Part shown: one piece after another, positions 7,229-12,730 of the stretch
Layout: every line of letters starts with the position of its first letter
Position numbering within the stretch: position 1 is the stretch's first letter
From: Gemmatimonadota bacterium
Lineage (GTDB): Bacteria; JBHIER01; G020348925
Assembly (NCBI GenBank): GCA_020348925.1
Contig: CP070758.1
Location: 4,857,341-4,870,070 of the forward strand
Direction of reading: 5' to 3'
Length of the DNA stretch: 12,730 bases
The notes under the pieces: model-generated
The model's database searches: none
The model's input: only the letters and a program-made list of their open reading frames with translations
What the model was told of the DNA's origin: nothing
Program-made: the position numbers and the translations under genes

Positions 7229-7960
7229 TTAAACCGTAAGGGTGTCCACATCCTTCGAGAGCTTATCAATCTCCTCCACATACAGATCAAAAAGATCGTT
7301 CATTTCGGAGGCCGGGATCTTCTCTTCACCCCTGCCGATCTTCAGGAGCCGGAGAAACAGGTCCTTGTTGAGGTGGAACCTGTCACACACGTGCTGCAAC
7401 AGATCGGCCCGTTTGACCACATGCTCCTCGTCCGTGATGTACAGAAGTGCCCGAAAAACAGGGGCAAAGGCAGCTAACGAGGAGGAGACGAGGGCTGTCA
7501 GTGTTTCGACCTTTCCCTGGCTCTCCAGAAACTCCTGTCGAAGATGAAGAAGTTTCCCTTTCAACTCCCGCTCAGCTTGCACGCGAAGATCCGACTTGTC
7601 AAAGCTCAGATCGGCAAGAAGATCCTCCCCGTGAATGACTTCGTACGCAGATTTCATCTCCTGGAACTCTACAGGAAAGGTATCGAGCGAAGTTCTGATG
7701 TATCCCTCGGTCAGAAACAGTGGTGTGGACACGTTGCGTTTCCGCCATTTCGGAAGACATTTGCGATAGGCAATCAGCTCTGAGGGACTGTTATCTTTGA
7801 CCACGATGAGAAAATTCAGATCGGATTTCTTGGGAATATACTCCCCCCGCGCCCCACTTCCGAAAAGTATCACAGAAACCAGGTTATTACCGAAAGCCCT
7901 TTTCAGATCATCACAAAATTCTGAAAAGATCTCCTCTGGAATTTTTGGAATTTTCGCCAT
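7229..7960 (-). CDS. Nucleotidyltransferase-domain protein of unknown substrate
   Basis: This 243-aa protein has an N-terminal Pol-beta-type nucleotidyltransferase fold. LFGSGARGEYIPKKSDLNFLIVV at 32-54 gives the Gly-Ser helix start (G34-S35) and the first metal-binding Asp47. The usual second acidic residue of the D-x-D/E pair is Asn49. Substitutions of this kind occur in other nucleotidyltransferase-domain proteins of similar size. The remainder, about 110-243, is helical, Leu- and Glu-rich, and could be a nucleotide- or partner-binding helical domain like that of kanamycin nucleotidyltransferase-like proteins. I can name no substrate. GGAGGTGACAG stands just before ATG 7960. It is not the short MNT half of a MNT-HEPN toxin pair, as it is longer and no HEPN gene adjoins it. 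It lies between the TPM gene and lemA in the same direction. Confidence 0.8.
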   Translation of the reverse strand: MAKIPKIPEEIFSEFCDDLKRAFGNNLVSVILFGSGARGEYIPKKSDLNFLIVVKDNSPSELIAYRKCLPKWRKRNVSTPLFLTEGYIRTSLDTFPVEFQEMKSAYEVIHGEDLLADLSFDKSDLRVQAERELKGKLLHLRQEFLESQGKVETLTALVSSSLAAFAPVFRALLYITDEEHVVKRADLLQHVCDRFHLNKDLFLRLLKIGRGEEKIPASEMNDLFDLYVEEIDKLSKDVDTLTV

Positions 7961-8020
7961 CTGTCACCTCCGGATTACTACTTTTCAAATACATTACTCT
8001 TTTCTAAAACTTTAATCAAT

Positions 8021-8044
8021 CTCTGTGTCTCTGTGCTTCTGTGG
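8021..8044. repeat. Short tandem-like CACAGA repeat in the spacer after the TPM gene
   Basis: On the minus strand this 24-base stretch reads CCACAGAAG, CACAGAGA, CACAGAG, near-copies of an 8-9-base unit. From memory, similar CACAGAG-rich tracts recur between genes in many bacterial genomes; I cannot check copies outside the window. It lies in the 101-base gap between the TPM gene stop and the nucleotidyltransferase start, untranslated in the genes called here. Confidence 0.5.
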
Positions 8045-8061
8045 CTTATGAATCATGCGGG

Positions 8062-8823
8062 CTAAAATCCCCTCCCTGCACCTCCACCACCACTCAATCC
8101 CCCTCCAAACCCGCCAAACCCGCCGCCGCCGAACCCACCCCCAAAGCCACCGTAGCCGCGACCTCCCCCCATCATACTGCCCAAAAACAGCCAGGGCAAA
8201 AATCCCATCCTGCGACCGAAAAGAAAAAAGATAAAGAGAAAGAAGAGGAGGCTGCCCAGAATGCTGCCTCCCCTGCGTCGCCCGGGAGGCTTCCTCCTCA
8301 CGGGTCTCACCGCAGGTTCCCCAGTTAATTCAACCCCCGCATCTTCAGCTATGGTGGCTGCTACCACAGCCGTGGCATTGTACAGTCCCTGGCCGAAATT
8401 GTCACTCCGAAGTAGCGGCACAACATATTCGTCCAGAATACCACCGACCTTACCATCAGGGAGGATTCCCTCAAATCCGTAGCCAACTTCAATGCGGATT
8501 TTTCGCTCTTTCAAAGTGAGAAAAATGAGAACTCCGTTATCCTTACCCTTCTGACCAAGACCCCAAGCCTCGTAGAGTCGATTGGCGTAGTCGGTGTATT
8601 CCTCCCCACCGATGTCCGGCATTGTCGCGACCGCGACCTCCGCTCCGGTTTTCTCCTTTAACTCAGCTATGAGGTCGGTCATACGTTGTTTATCCGAGGA
8701 CGGAAGAATATTGGCAAAGTCGTTGACGTATCCAACCGGCCTCGGGAATTCCTGGGCCGTGGCCGGTGCAGCAAAAAGAAATATTAAAAAGAACAGAAAT
8801 ACGTTTTTATACACGTGGTTCAC
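8062..8823 (-). CDS. TPM-domain (YgcG-like) exported membrane protein
   Basis: TPM (TLP18.3/Psb32/MOLO-1) domain proteins are exported and membrane-anchored, with suggested roles in membrane or photosystem repair and, in some cases, phosphatase activity. Residues 1-23 form a signal peptide with a likely cut after ATA (APATA-Q). The TPM domain spans about 28-155: PVGYVNDFANILPS, LKEKTGAEVAVATMPDI, YANRLYEAWGLGQKGKDNGVL and KIRIEVGYGFEGILPDGKVG are typical. A second membrane region follows a basic stretch (RRKPPGRRRGG), about 187-218, and the tail from about 218 is nearly all Gly, Phe and Tyr. This Gly-rich end is common in the family. The start is GTG 8823; a second GTG lies 3 codons on. The Shine-Dalgarno is weak. 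It is the first gene behind the strong promoter at 8896-8924. Confidence 0.92.
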   Translation of the reverse strand: MNHVYKNVFLFFLIFLFAAPATAQEFPRPVGYVNDFANILPSSDKQRMTDLIAELKEKTGAEVAVATMPDIGGEEYTDYANRLYEAWGLGQKGKDNGVLIFLTLKERKIRIEVGYGFEGILPDGKVGGILDEYVVPLLRSDNFGQGLYNATAVVAATIAEDAGVELTGEPAVRPVRRKPPGRRRGGSILGSLLFFLFIFFLFGRRMGFLPWLFLGSMMGGGRGYGGFGGGFGGGGFGGFGGGLSGGGGAGRGF

Positions 8824-8895
8824 TACTTTGCGATTTTCTCCGAATCCAACAAAGACACGAGATCGTACTACATTCCGTAGAATTTGAGTTGTATC

Positions 8896-8924
8896 AATAT
8901 AGCAGAAAGTCTGTGCGTTGTCAA
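8896..8924 (-). promoter_or_regulatory. Strong sigma70-type promoter ahead of the TPM gene
   Basis: On the minus strand TTGACA (8924-8919) and TATATT (8901-8896) are separated by exactly 17 bases. This is a perfect -35 and a one-mismatch -10. Transcription should begin near 8889, leaving a leader of about 65 bases before the GTG at 8823. It is the best promoter in the window and probably drives TPM-nucleotidyltransferase-lemA and perhaps genes beyond. Confidence 0.75.
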
Positions 8925-8930
8925 CAGACT
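8908..8930. promoter_or_regulatory. Inverted repeat over the -35 of the TPM promoter (possible operator)
   Basis: The arms AGTCTGT (8908-8914) and ACAGACT (8924-8930) are perfect 7-base complements with 9 bases between. They flank and partly overlap the TTGACA element, so a repressor bound here would block RNA polymerase. There is no T-run after it on either strand, so it is not a good terminator. The regulator is unknown. Confidence 0.4.
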
Positions 8931-8957
8931 CCTTCTTGAGGGCATTTCTTCAGAGCC

Positions 8958-9710
8958 CTAAGACCCCTCTTTGTGTGACGACCGTGCCCATTTCTCAAGT
9001 GTCAAACGCCCGCCACGCAATCTCCCATAACTGAAATGATTGATCCAATCCCCTGTATTCAAATAAAGTTTCCCGTCTTTTTCTTCCAATGCAGGGAAAT
9101 GGATGTGGGCCAGAACGACGACATCGTATCCTTCTTCAAGCTTCTTCATCGCCGCCTCCCGATATGCTTGGTTATTCCAACCCGGCCGCTTGGACTTCGA
9201 CTTGTTTCGGCTCCATCTTGAAACCCATCTGGCCAGGGGTAGACCGAGATCTGGATGAAGAAGCTTGTAAAGCCATATGCAGACTGAATTCCTCATAATC
9301 CATCGCTGAAGGCGATAGCTCCGCTCCCTCCCAATCATCCCGTCCCCGTGGGAAATGAAGAAAGAGAGACCCTGATGTTGCGTCTCAAAGCTCCCCTGTC
9401 TTACGTCGAGGCCGATCTCTTGGATCAGATATGGTCCTATCCAGACATCGTGATTTCCGGTGATAAAGACAATCCGGGTCCCGGCCTCTTTTACATCGGA
9501 CAATTTTTTTAATATCCTAAAATAGCAATTGGGAACGGTTTTTCTGTATTCGAACCACAAATCGAAGAGATCTCCAACAACGTAAAGTACCTCGGCCTTT
9601 TCCCGTACGTGATCGAGAAAAGAGTCGAGGCGTTCTTCTTTCTCGCGCTCGATGTCCGCAGAATCACCGCCCAGATGGGCGTCGGAAATAAAATAGATGT
9701 CGGATTTCAA
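8958..9710 (-). CDS. lpxH: UDP-2,3-diacylglucosamine diphosphatase family metallophosphoesterase
   Basis: LpxH cuts UDP-2,3-diacylglucosamine to lipid X in lipid A synthesis, at the inner face of the cytoplasmic membrane. The 250-aa protein has all calcineurin-type metal motifs in order: DAH (D10, H12), GDLFD (46-50), GNHD (86-89), HGD (121-123) and AHIH (201-204, where GHxH is more usual). FDLWFEY at 49-55 and the insert with YKLLHPDLGLPLARWVSRWS near 148-167 are lipid-binding features. They match the form found in Bacteroidota and relatives better than E. coli LpxH. The start is uncertain: TTG 9710 is the only standard start codon I see close to the first beta strand, with AAAAGG 8 bases upstream. 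Its own promoter lies at 9760-9788. A specialised phosphatase other than LpxH cannot be excluded, but lipid A synthesis is the best guess. Confidence 0.85.
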   Translation of the reverse strand: MKSDIYFISDAHLGGDSADIEREKEERLDSFLDHVREKAEVLYVVGDLFDLWFEYRKTVPNCYFRILKKLSDVKEAGTRIVFITGNHDVWIGPYLIQEIGLDVRQGSFETQHQGLSFFISHGDGMIGRERSYRLQRWIMRNSVCIWLYKLLHPDLGLPLARWVSRWSRNKSKSKRPGWNNQAYREAAMKKLEEGYDVVVLAHIHFPALEEKDGKLYLNTGDWINHFSYGRLRGGRLTLEKWARSSHKEGS

Positions 9711-9759
9711 TGCATCAACCTTTTCATGTTCCTGACTTCTTGCTTCTTTTCGCGAACAT

Positions 9760-9788
9760 AGTATATACCCTAAAATCTATTTTTTCAA
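9760..9788 (-). promoter_or_regulatory. Likely promoter for lpxH
   Basis: On the minus strand TTGAAA (9788-9783) and TATACT (9765-9760) stand 17 bases apart, near sigma70 consensus. Start of transcription would fall near 9753, giving a leader of about 43 bases to the TTG start of lpxH. It lies in the divergent spacer, well clear of the kbl promoter. Confidence 0.6.
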
Positions 9789-9896
9789 AGGAAAAATGAT
9801 TTCCCTGCCTATTTTTCACTTGAATATAATTCTAAAAATGTATATGTTTTACCTTGATTTTTTCATGGTACAACGATGTTAAAGAACCCCTTGGTT

Positions 9897-9916
9897 TTAA
9901 TGACTTCAGTCATTAA
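9897..9916. promoter_or_regulatory. Palindrome ahead of kbl (probable operator or activator site)
   Basis: TTAATGACTTCAGTCATTAA has two 9-base arms that are exact complements around a TC centre. It ends 15 bases before the TG of the extended -10 and overlaps the place where a -35 should be, where no good -35 is seen. This suits a dimeric regulator of kbl-tdh. The TGAC-N4-GTCA core has the layout of CRP/FNR-family sites such as those described for HcpR, but the owner is unknown. Confidence 0.6.
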
Positions 9917-9931
9917 TTATTTGAAAAATCT

Positions 9932-9940
9932 TGGTATAAT
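9932..9940 (+). promoter_or_regulatory. Extended -10 promoter for kbl-tdh-thrS
   Basis: TGG followed by TATAAT (9935-9940) forms an extended -10 with a perfect hexamer. No good -35 lies 16-18 bases upstream; that place is taken by the palindrome at 9897-9916. Transcription should start near 9947, about 33 bases before the kbl ATG. The leader is too short for a T-box or attenuator. Confidence 0.65.
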
Positions 9941-9979
9941 CCAATAAGGGTCACAAAGACAATATTGAGGAGATACGAT

Positions 9980-11221
9980 ATGTTTGGAAAGATGAAAGAG
10001 GATCTTCAGAAGGAGCTCACCGAGATAACACAGGCAGGTCTTTTCAAAGAGGAACGGATTATTGTTTCTCCCCAGGAGGCGGACATTGACGTGGAGTATC
10101 CGGCCGGTAGCCCCCCGGCGGAAGTCATAAACTTCTGCGCCAATAACTACCTCGGTCTCTCCAGCCATCCCGACCTGCTTGACGCGGCGAAAAAGGGACT
10201 GGACAGTCGGGGCTACGGCATGTCCTCGGTCCGTTTTATCTGCGGGACCCAGGATATCCACACGGAATTGGAGAAGAAGATCTCGGAATTTCTGGGAACT
10301 GAAGATACAATTCTCTATTCCTCATGTTTCGACGCCAACGGTGGCCTCTTCGAGGCCCTTTTCAAAGCAGAGGATGCCATCATCACCGACGCCCTCAACC
10401 ACGCCTCCATCATCGACGGTATACGGCTGTGCAAAGCCCAGCGATACATTTACCAGCACGCCGACATGGCCGACCTGGAGGAGAAACTGAAAGAGGCCCG
10501 GGACGCCCGGTACCGCGTTGTTGCCACGGACGGTGTTTTCTCCATGGACGGCGACATCGCCAAGCTGGACAAGATCTGCGACCTGGCTGATCAATACGAC
10601 GCCCTCGTCATGATCGACGATTCCCACGCCACCGGATTCATCGGCAAGACGGGACGCGGCACCCACGAATATCGAGGGGTGATGGGACGAGTGGACATCA
10701 TAACGACCACCTTGGGAAAAGCCATGGGCGGCGCTTCCGGCGGCTGCACCTCCGGTCGAAAGGAGATTGTGGCCATGCTGCGCCAACGATCCCGGCCATA
10801 TCTCTTCTCAAACACCCTCTGTCCGGTTGTCGTGGCTGCAGCCATCAAGGTTATTGACCTGCTGTCTGAAACAACGGATCTGCGCGATAAGCTCGAGTGG
10901 AATACGAAGCATTTCCGGGAAGAGATGACGAAAATTGGCTTCGACATTACACCGGGCGATCATCCCATCGTGCCCATCATGCTCTACAACGCAAAGCTGG
11001 CCCAGGACATGGCTCGCGATCTCTATTTCGAGGGGATTTACGTCATCGGTTTCTCCTATCCGGTTGTGCCCAAAGGTGAGGCCCGTATTCGCGTTCAGAT
11101 TTCAGCAGGTCATGAAAAGGAACACCTTGACAAGGCCATCTCCGCTTTCTCAAAAATTGGCGAGAAATACGAGGTTCTGGGCAAGACAAAGGACCGGATC
11201 ATAGAAAAATACGGCTTATGA
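9980..11221 (+). CDS. kbl: Glycine C-acetyltransferase (2-amino-3-ketobutyrate CoA ligase)
   Basis: Kbl is a PLP enzyme that splits 2-amino-3-ketobutyrate with CoA into glycine and acetyl-CoA, the second step of threonine breakdown. From ATG 9980 the protein has 413 residues, slightly longer than E. coli Kbl (398), and it resembles that protein along its full length as I remember it. Motifs are [10 protein letters not shown] at 51-60, [10 protein letters not shown] near 83-92, [12 protein letters not shown] near 114-125, [11 protein letters not shown] near 137-147, the cofactor-pairing Asp213 in [10 protein letters not shown], and the PLP lysine Lys247 in [31 protein letters not shown] is near the C-terminus. 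A TTG at 9965 is in frame, but ATG 9980 has GAGGAGA (9967-9973) at good distance. It is the first gene of the plus-strand unit, 42 bases before the dehydrogenase that makes its substrate. Confidence 0.97.
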   Translation: MFGKMKEDLQKELTEITQAGLFKEERIIVSPQEADIDVEYPAGSPPAEVINFCANNYLGLSSHPDLLDAAKKGLDSRGYGMSSVRFICGTQDIHTELEKKISEFLGTEDTILYSSCFDANGGLFEALFKAEDAIITDALNHASIIDGIRLCKAQRYIYQHADMADLEEKLKEARDARYRVVATDGVFSMDGDIAKLDKICDLADQYDALVMIDDSHATGFIGKTGRGTHEYRGVMGRVDIITTTLGKAMGGASGGCTSGRKEIVAMLRQRSRPYLFSNTLCPVVVAAAIKVIDLLSETTDLRDKLEWNTKHFREEMTKIGFDITPGDHPIVPIMLYNAKLAQDMARDLYFEGIYVIGFSYPVVPKGEARIRVQISAGHEKEHLDKAISAFSKIGEKYEVLGKTKDRIIEKYGL

Positions 11222-11263
11222 CACGTTACACCCGTAAATTCATAGATACAGGATCAATTGAAA

Positions 11264-12208
11264 ATGAAACGAATACTCATAACAGGGGTCCACGGTCAGA
11301 TAGGAAGCGAGCTCATCGAGGAGCTCCAGAACCGATACGGTATGGAAAACGTTGTTGGTGTTGATATAAAAGAACGCCCGTCTCCTACCAGCGGTATTTG
11401 TGAAATTGTTGACGTCAGTCATAAAACCGGCATCCAGAATATTATTGAAAAATATAATATTGATACGGTTTTTCACCTGGCATCGCTTCTCTCTGTGAAG
11501 GGCGAAAAAAAACCTGATCTCGCCTGGGATGTCAATATGAATGGCCTCAAGAACATCCTCGATCTGGCCAGAGACTATACAATGAAAGTATTCTGGCCCA
11601 GTTCCATCGCCGTATTCGGTCCGAATTCACCGAAGAAAAATACACCTCAGTCGACTGTTCTGGATCCCAATACCATGTACGGGATTACGAAGGTGGCCGG
11701 CGAGTTGCTGTGCAATTACTATTTCGAGAAGTTTGCCGTGGACGTTCGAAGCGTCCGCTATCCGGGCATCATCAGTTACAAGACGGAACCCGGCGGTGGA
11801 ACCACCGATTATGCTGTGGAAATATTTCTCGAAGCCGTGAAGAAGAAAGAGTATACATGCTTTGTCGGACCTGAAACGCGACTCCCCATGATGTACATGA
11901 CCGACGCGATCAAGGCTGCTCTTGATATCATGCAGGCCGAGGTATCCCAGGTGAAAATCCGTACCAGCTACAACCTGACCGCAGTGAGTTTTTCCGTAGC
12001 GGAGCTCGTCATCGAAATAAAGAAGTATATTCCGGAGTTTACCTGTCATTATGCTCCGGACTTCCGACAGAACATCGCCAATTCCTGGCCCCAGGTCATA
12101 GACGATTCTGAGGCAAGGCAGGATTGGAACTGGGAACATCGATACGACCTCTCTTCAATTGTGAAAGATATGTTGGTGAAACTTTCCGAAAGGTTAAATT
12201 ACGTCTGA
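11264..12208 (+). CDS. tdh: NAD-dependent L-threonine 3-dehydrogenase, short-chain (SDR) type
   Basis: This enzyme oxidises threonine to 2-amino-3-ketobutyrate with NAD+, the first step of the route completed by Kbl. At 314 residues it belongs to the extended SDR (UDP-galactose-epimerase-like) family, not to the zinc-dependent MDR family of E. coli Tdh. The Rossmann motif TGVHGQIG is at 7-14 and HLASLLSVKGE at 71-81. The catalytic Ser113/114 lie in WPSSIAVFGP, and Tyr139 and Lys143 in MYGITK. RYPGIISY, PGGGTTDYAVEIF, LPMMYMTDAI and the C-terminal PDFRQNIANSWPQVIDDSEA are hallmarks of SDR threonine dehydrogenases. An in-frame TTG at 11258 has AGGA closer to it, so the start could be 2 codons earlier. 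The gene sits between kbl and thrS, all in one direction. Confidence 0.94.
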   Translation: MKRILITGVHGQIGSELIEELQNRYGMENVVGVDIKERPSPTSGICEIVDVSHKTGIQNIIEKYNIDTVFHLASLLSVKGEKKPDLAWDVNMNGLKNILDLARDYTMKVFWPSSIAVFGPNSPKKNTPQSTVLDPNTMYGITKVAGELLCNYYFEKFAVDVRSVRYPGIISYKTEPGGGTTDYAVEIFLEAVKKKEYTCFVGPETRLPMMYMTDAIKAALDIMQAEVSQVKIRTSYNLTAVSFSVAELVIEIKKYIPEFTCHYAPDFRQNIANSWPQVIDDSEARQDWNWEHRYDLSSIVKDMLVKLSERLNYV

Positions 12209-12244
12209 ATTTTAAAATGGAGCAAGAAGAGACAGAGGCGAAAA

Positions 12245-12730
12245 ATGGCTGATATAAAAATAAAACTACCAAACGGTGAATCGAAGTCTATCCCAAAGGG
12301 GAGCAAGGTCGAAGACCTTCTCCCAGATTTGGGGATCAAACCTGAAGAGGCTTTGGCAGCAAAGGTGAATGGGAGAATGGTGGATGTGTATTATCCACTG
12401 GAGAAAGATACTGAGCTTGAGGTCATTCAATCGAACACCGAAGAGGGATTGGATATCCTTCGCCACACGACGGCTCACGTCATGGCCCACGCCGTGCTTC
12501 GTATCTTTAAAGACGTCGAATTCGCCATCGGACCGACCATCGAGGATGGTTTTTATTATGATTTCGATCTCACAGAAACCCTCTCGCCCGAACACTATGA
12601 GACTATCGAAAATGAGATGCATAGGATTGTGAATGAGGATATTCCTATCCAACGCATAGAGATGACCAAGGCGGAGGCTCACAAGAAACTTGAGGAGCAG
12701 AAGGCGAAGTTCAAGATCGAACTGCTCAAC
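12245..12730 (+). CDS. thrS: Threonyl-tRNA synthetase, N-terminal part (runs off the right edge)
   Basis: ThrS charges tRNA-Thr and edits mischarged serine. The 162 codons seen run open to the window edge from ATG 12245; a full enzyme is about 640 residues. Residues 1 to about 62 are a TGS domain (IKLPNGESKSIPKGS). From about 68 the editing domain begins, with DILRHTTAHVMAHAV containing the H-x-x-x-H pair (His74, His78) and AIGPTIEDGFYYDFD, both typical of bacterial ThrS. GAGG lies about 6 bases before the ATG. It starts 36 bases after tdh, with no terminator or leader structure between, so it may share the kbl promoter. The conserved Cys/His editing residues and the catalytic core lie outside the window. 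Confidence 0.97.
   Translation, partial: MADIKIKLPNGESKSIPKGSKVEDLLPDLGIKPEEALAAKVNGRMVDVYYPLEKDTELEVIQSNTEEGLDILRHTTAHVMAHAVLRIFKDVEFAIGPTIEDGFYYDFDLTETLSPEHYETIENEMHRIVNEDIPIQRIEMTKAEAHKKLEEQKAKFKIELLN

Noticed and set aside
7229-7960. MNT-HEPN toxin-antitoxin or an antibiotic nucleotidyltransferase
   Set aside because: The protein is larger than MNT antitoxins, no HEPN partner is adjacent, and nothing in it names an antibiotic substrate.
8938-8957. Terminator after lpxH (GGGC...GCCC)
   Set aside because: The pairing is 4 bases with a long loop and no T-run, so it is not convincing.
9941-9979. T-box or attenuator leader for threonine control
   Set aside because: The leader after the extended -10 is only about 33 bases, with no hairpins or T-box core sequence; the tdh-thrS gap is 36 bases and equally empty.
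1-12730. CRISPR array, insertion sequence, phage or attachment site
   Set aside because: No spaced direct repeats, transposase or integrase motifs or long terminal inverted repeats were seen; the only tRNA shows no duplicated end nearby.

Overview
The window is a densely packed stretch of bacterial chromosome. Nearly all of it is housekeeping genes, and I see no insertion sequence, phage gene or CRISPR array. A gene for an LpxH-type lipid A phosphatase points to a Gram-negative cell. The order ispE-spoVG-(tRNA)-prs-rplY/ctc-pth is an old gene order, best known from Bacillus and also seen in part in deltaproteobacteria. The short-chain-dehydrogenase type of threonine dehydrogenase, the DUF2723 membrane protein with a TPR tail and the 'FDLWFEY' form of LpxH are most familiar from Bacteroidota and related candidate phyla. 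I therefore lean towards a non-sporulating Gram-negative of the FCB type or a nearby deep branch. That is inference only; no marker here fixes the phylum.

About the first 9.7 kb is read on the minus strand. In transcription order (right to left) it starts with lpxH under its own promoter. A TPM-domain exported protein, a nucleotidyltransferase-domain protein, LemA and a DUF2723/TPR membrane protein follow behind a near-consensus sigma70-type promoter (8896-8924). Then come ispE, spoVG, tRNA-Gln(UUG), prs, rplY (ctc), pth and the 5' part of hppA, which runs off the left edge. Gaps are mostly 3-140 bases, so much of this may be co-transcribed. The functions cover isoprenoid precursors, PRPP synthesis, translation quality control and membrane energetics.

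From about 9.93 kb the plus strand carries kbl, an NAD-dependent threonine dehydrogenase (tdh) and the 5' part of thrS. Tdh and Kbl together turn threonine plus CoA into glycine plus acetyl-CoA, while ThrS spends threonine on tRNA charging, so the block is a small threonine-use unit. The divergent spacer between lpxH and kbl (9711-9979) is the longest gene-free stretch. It is AT-rich and holds a promoter for each side, plus a 20-bp dyad (two 9-bp arms, 2-bp centre) where the kbl -35 element should be.

The most surprising points are: prs has an in-frame TAA at codon 236 with clear Prs sequence continuing in the same frame to the normal end; pth has no ordinary start codon where the family needs one (an ATA sits there behind a Shine-Dalgarno sequence); both sigma70-type regions ahead of kbl and the TPM gene carry dyads over the promoter; and a nucleotidyltransferase gene sits between the TPM gene and lemA.
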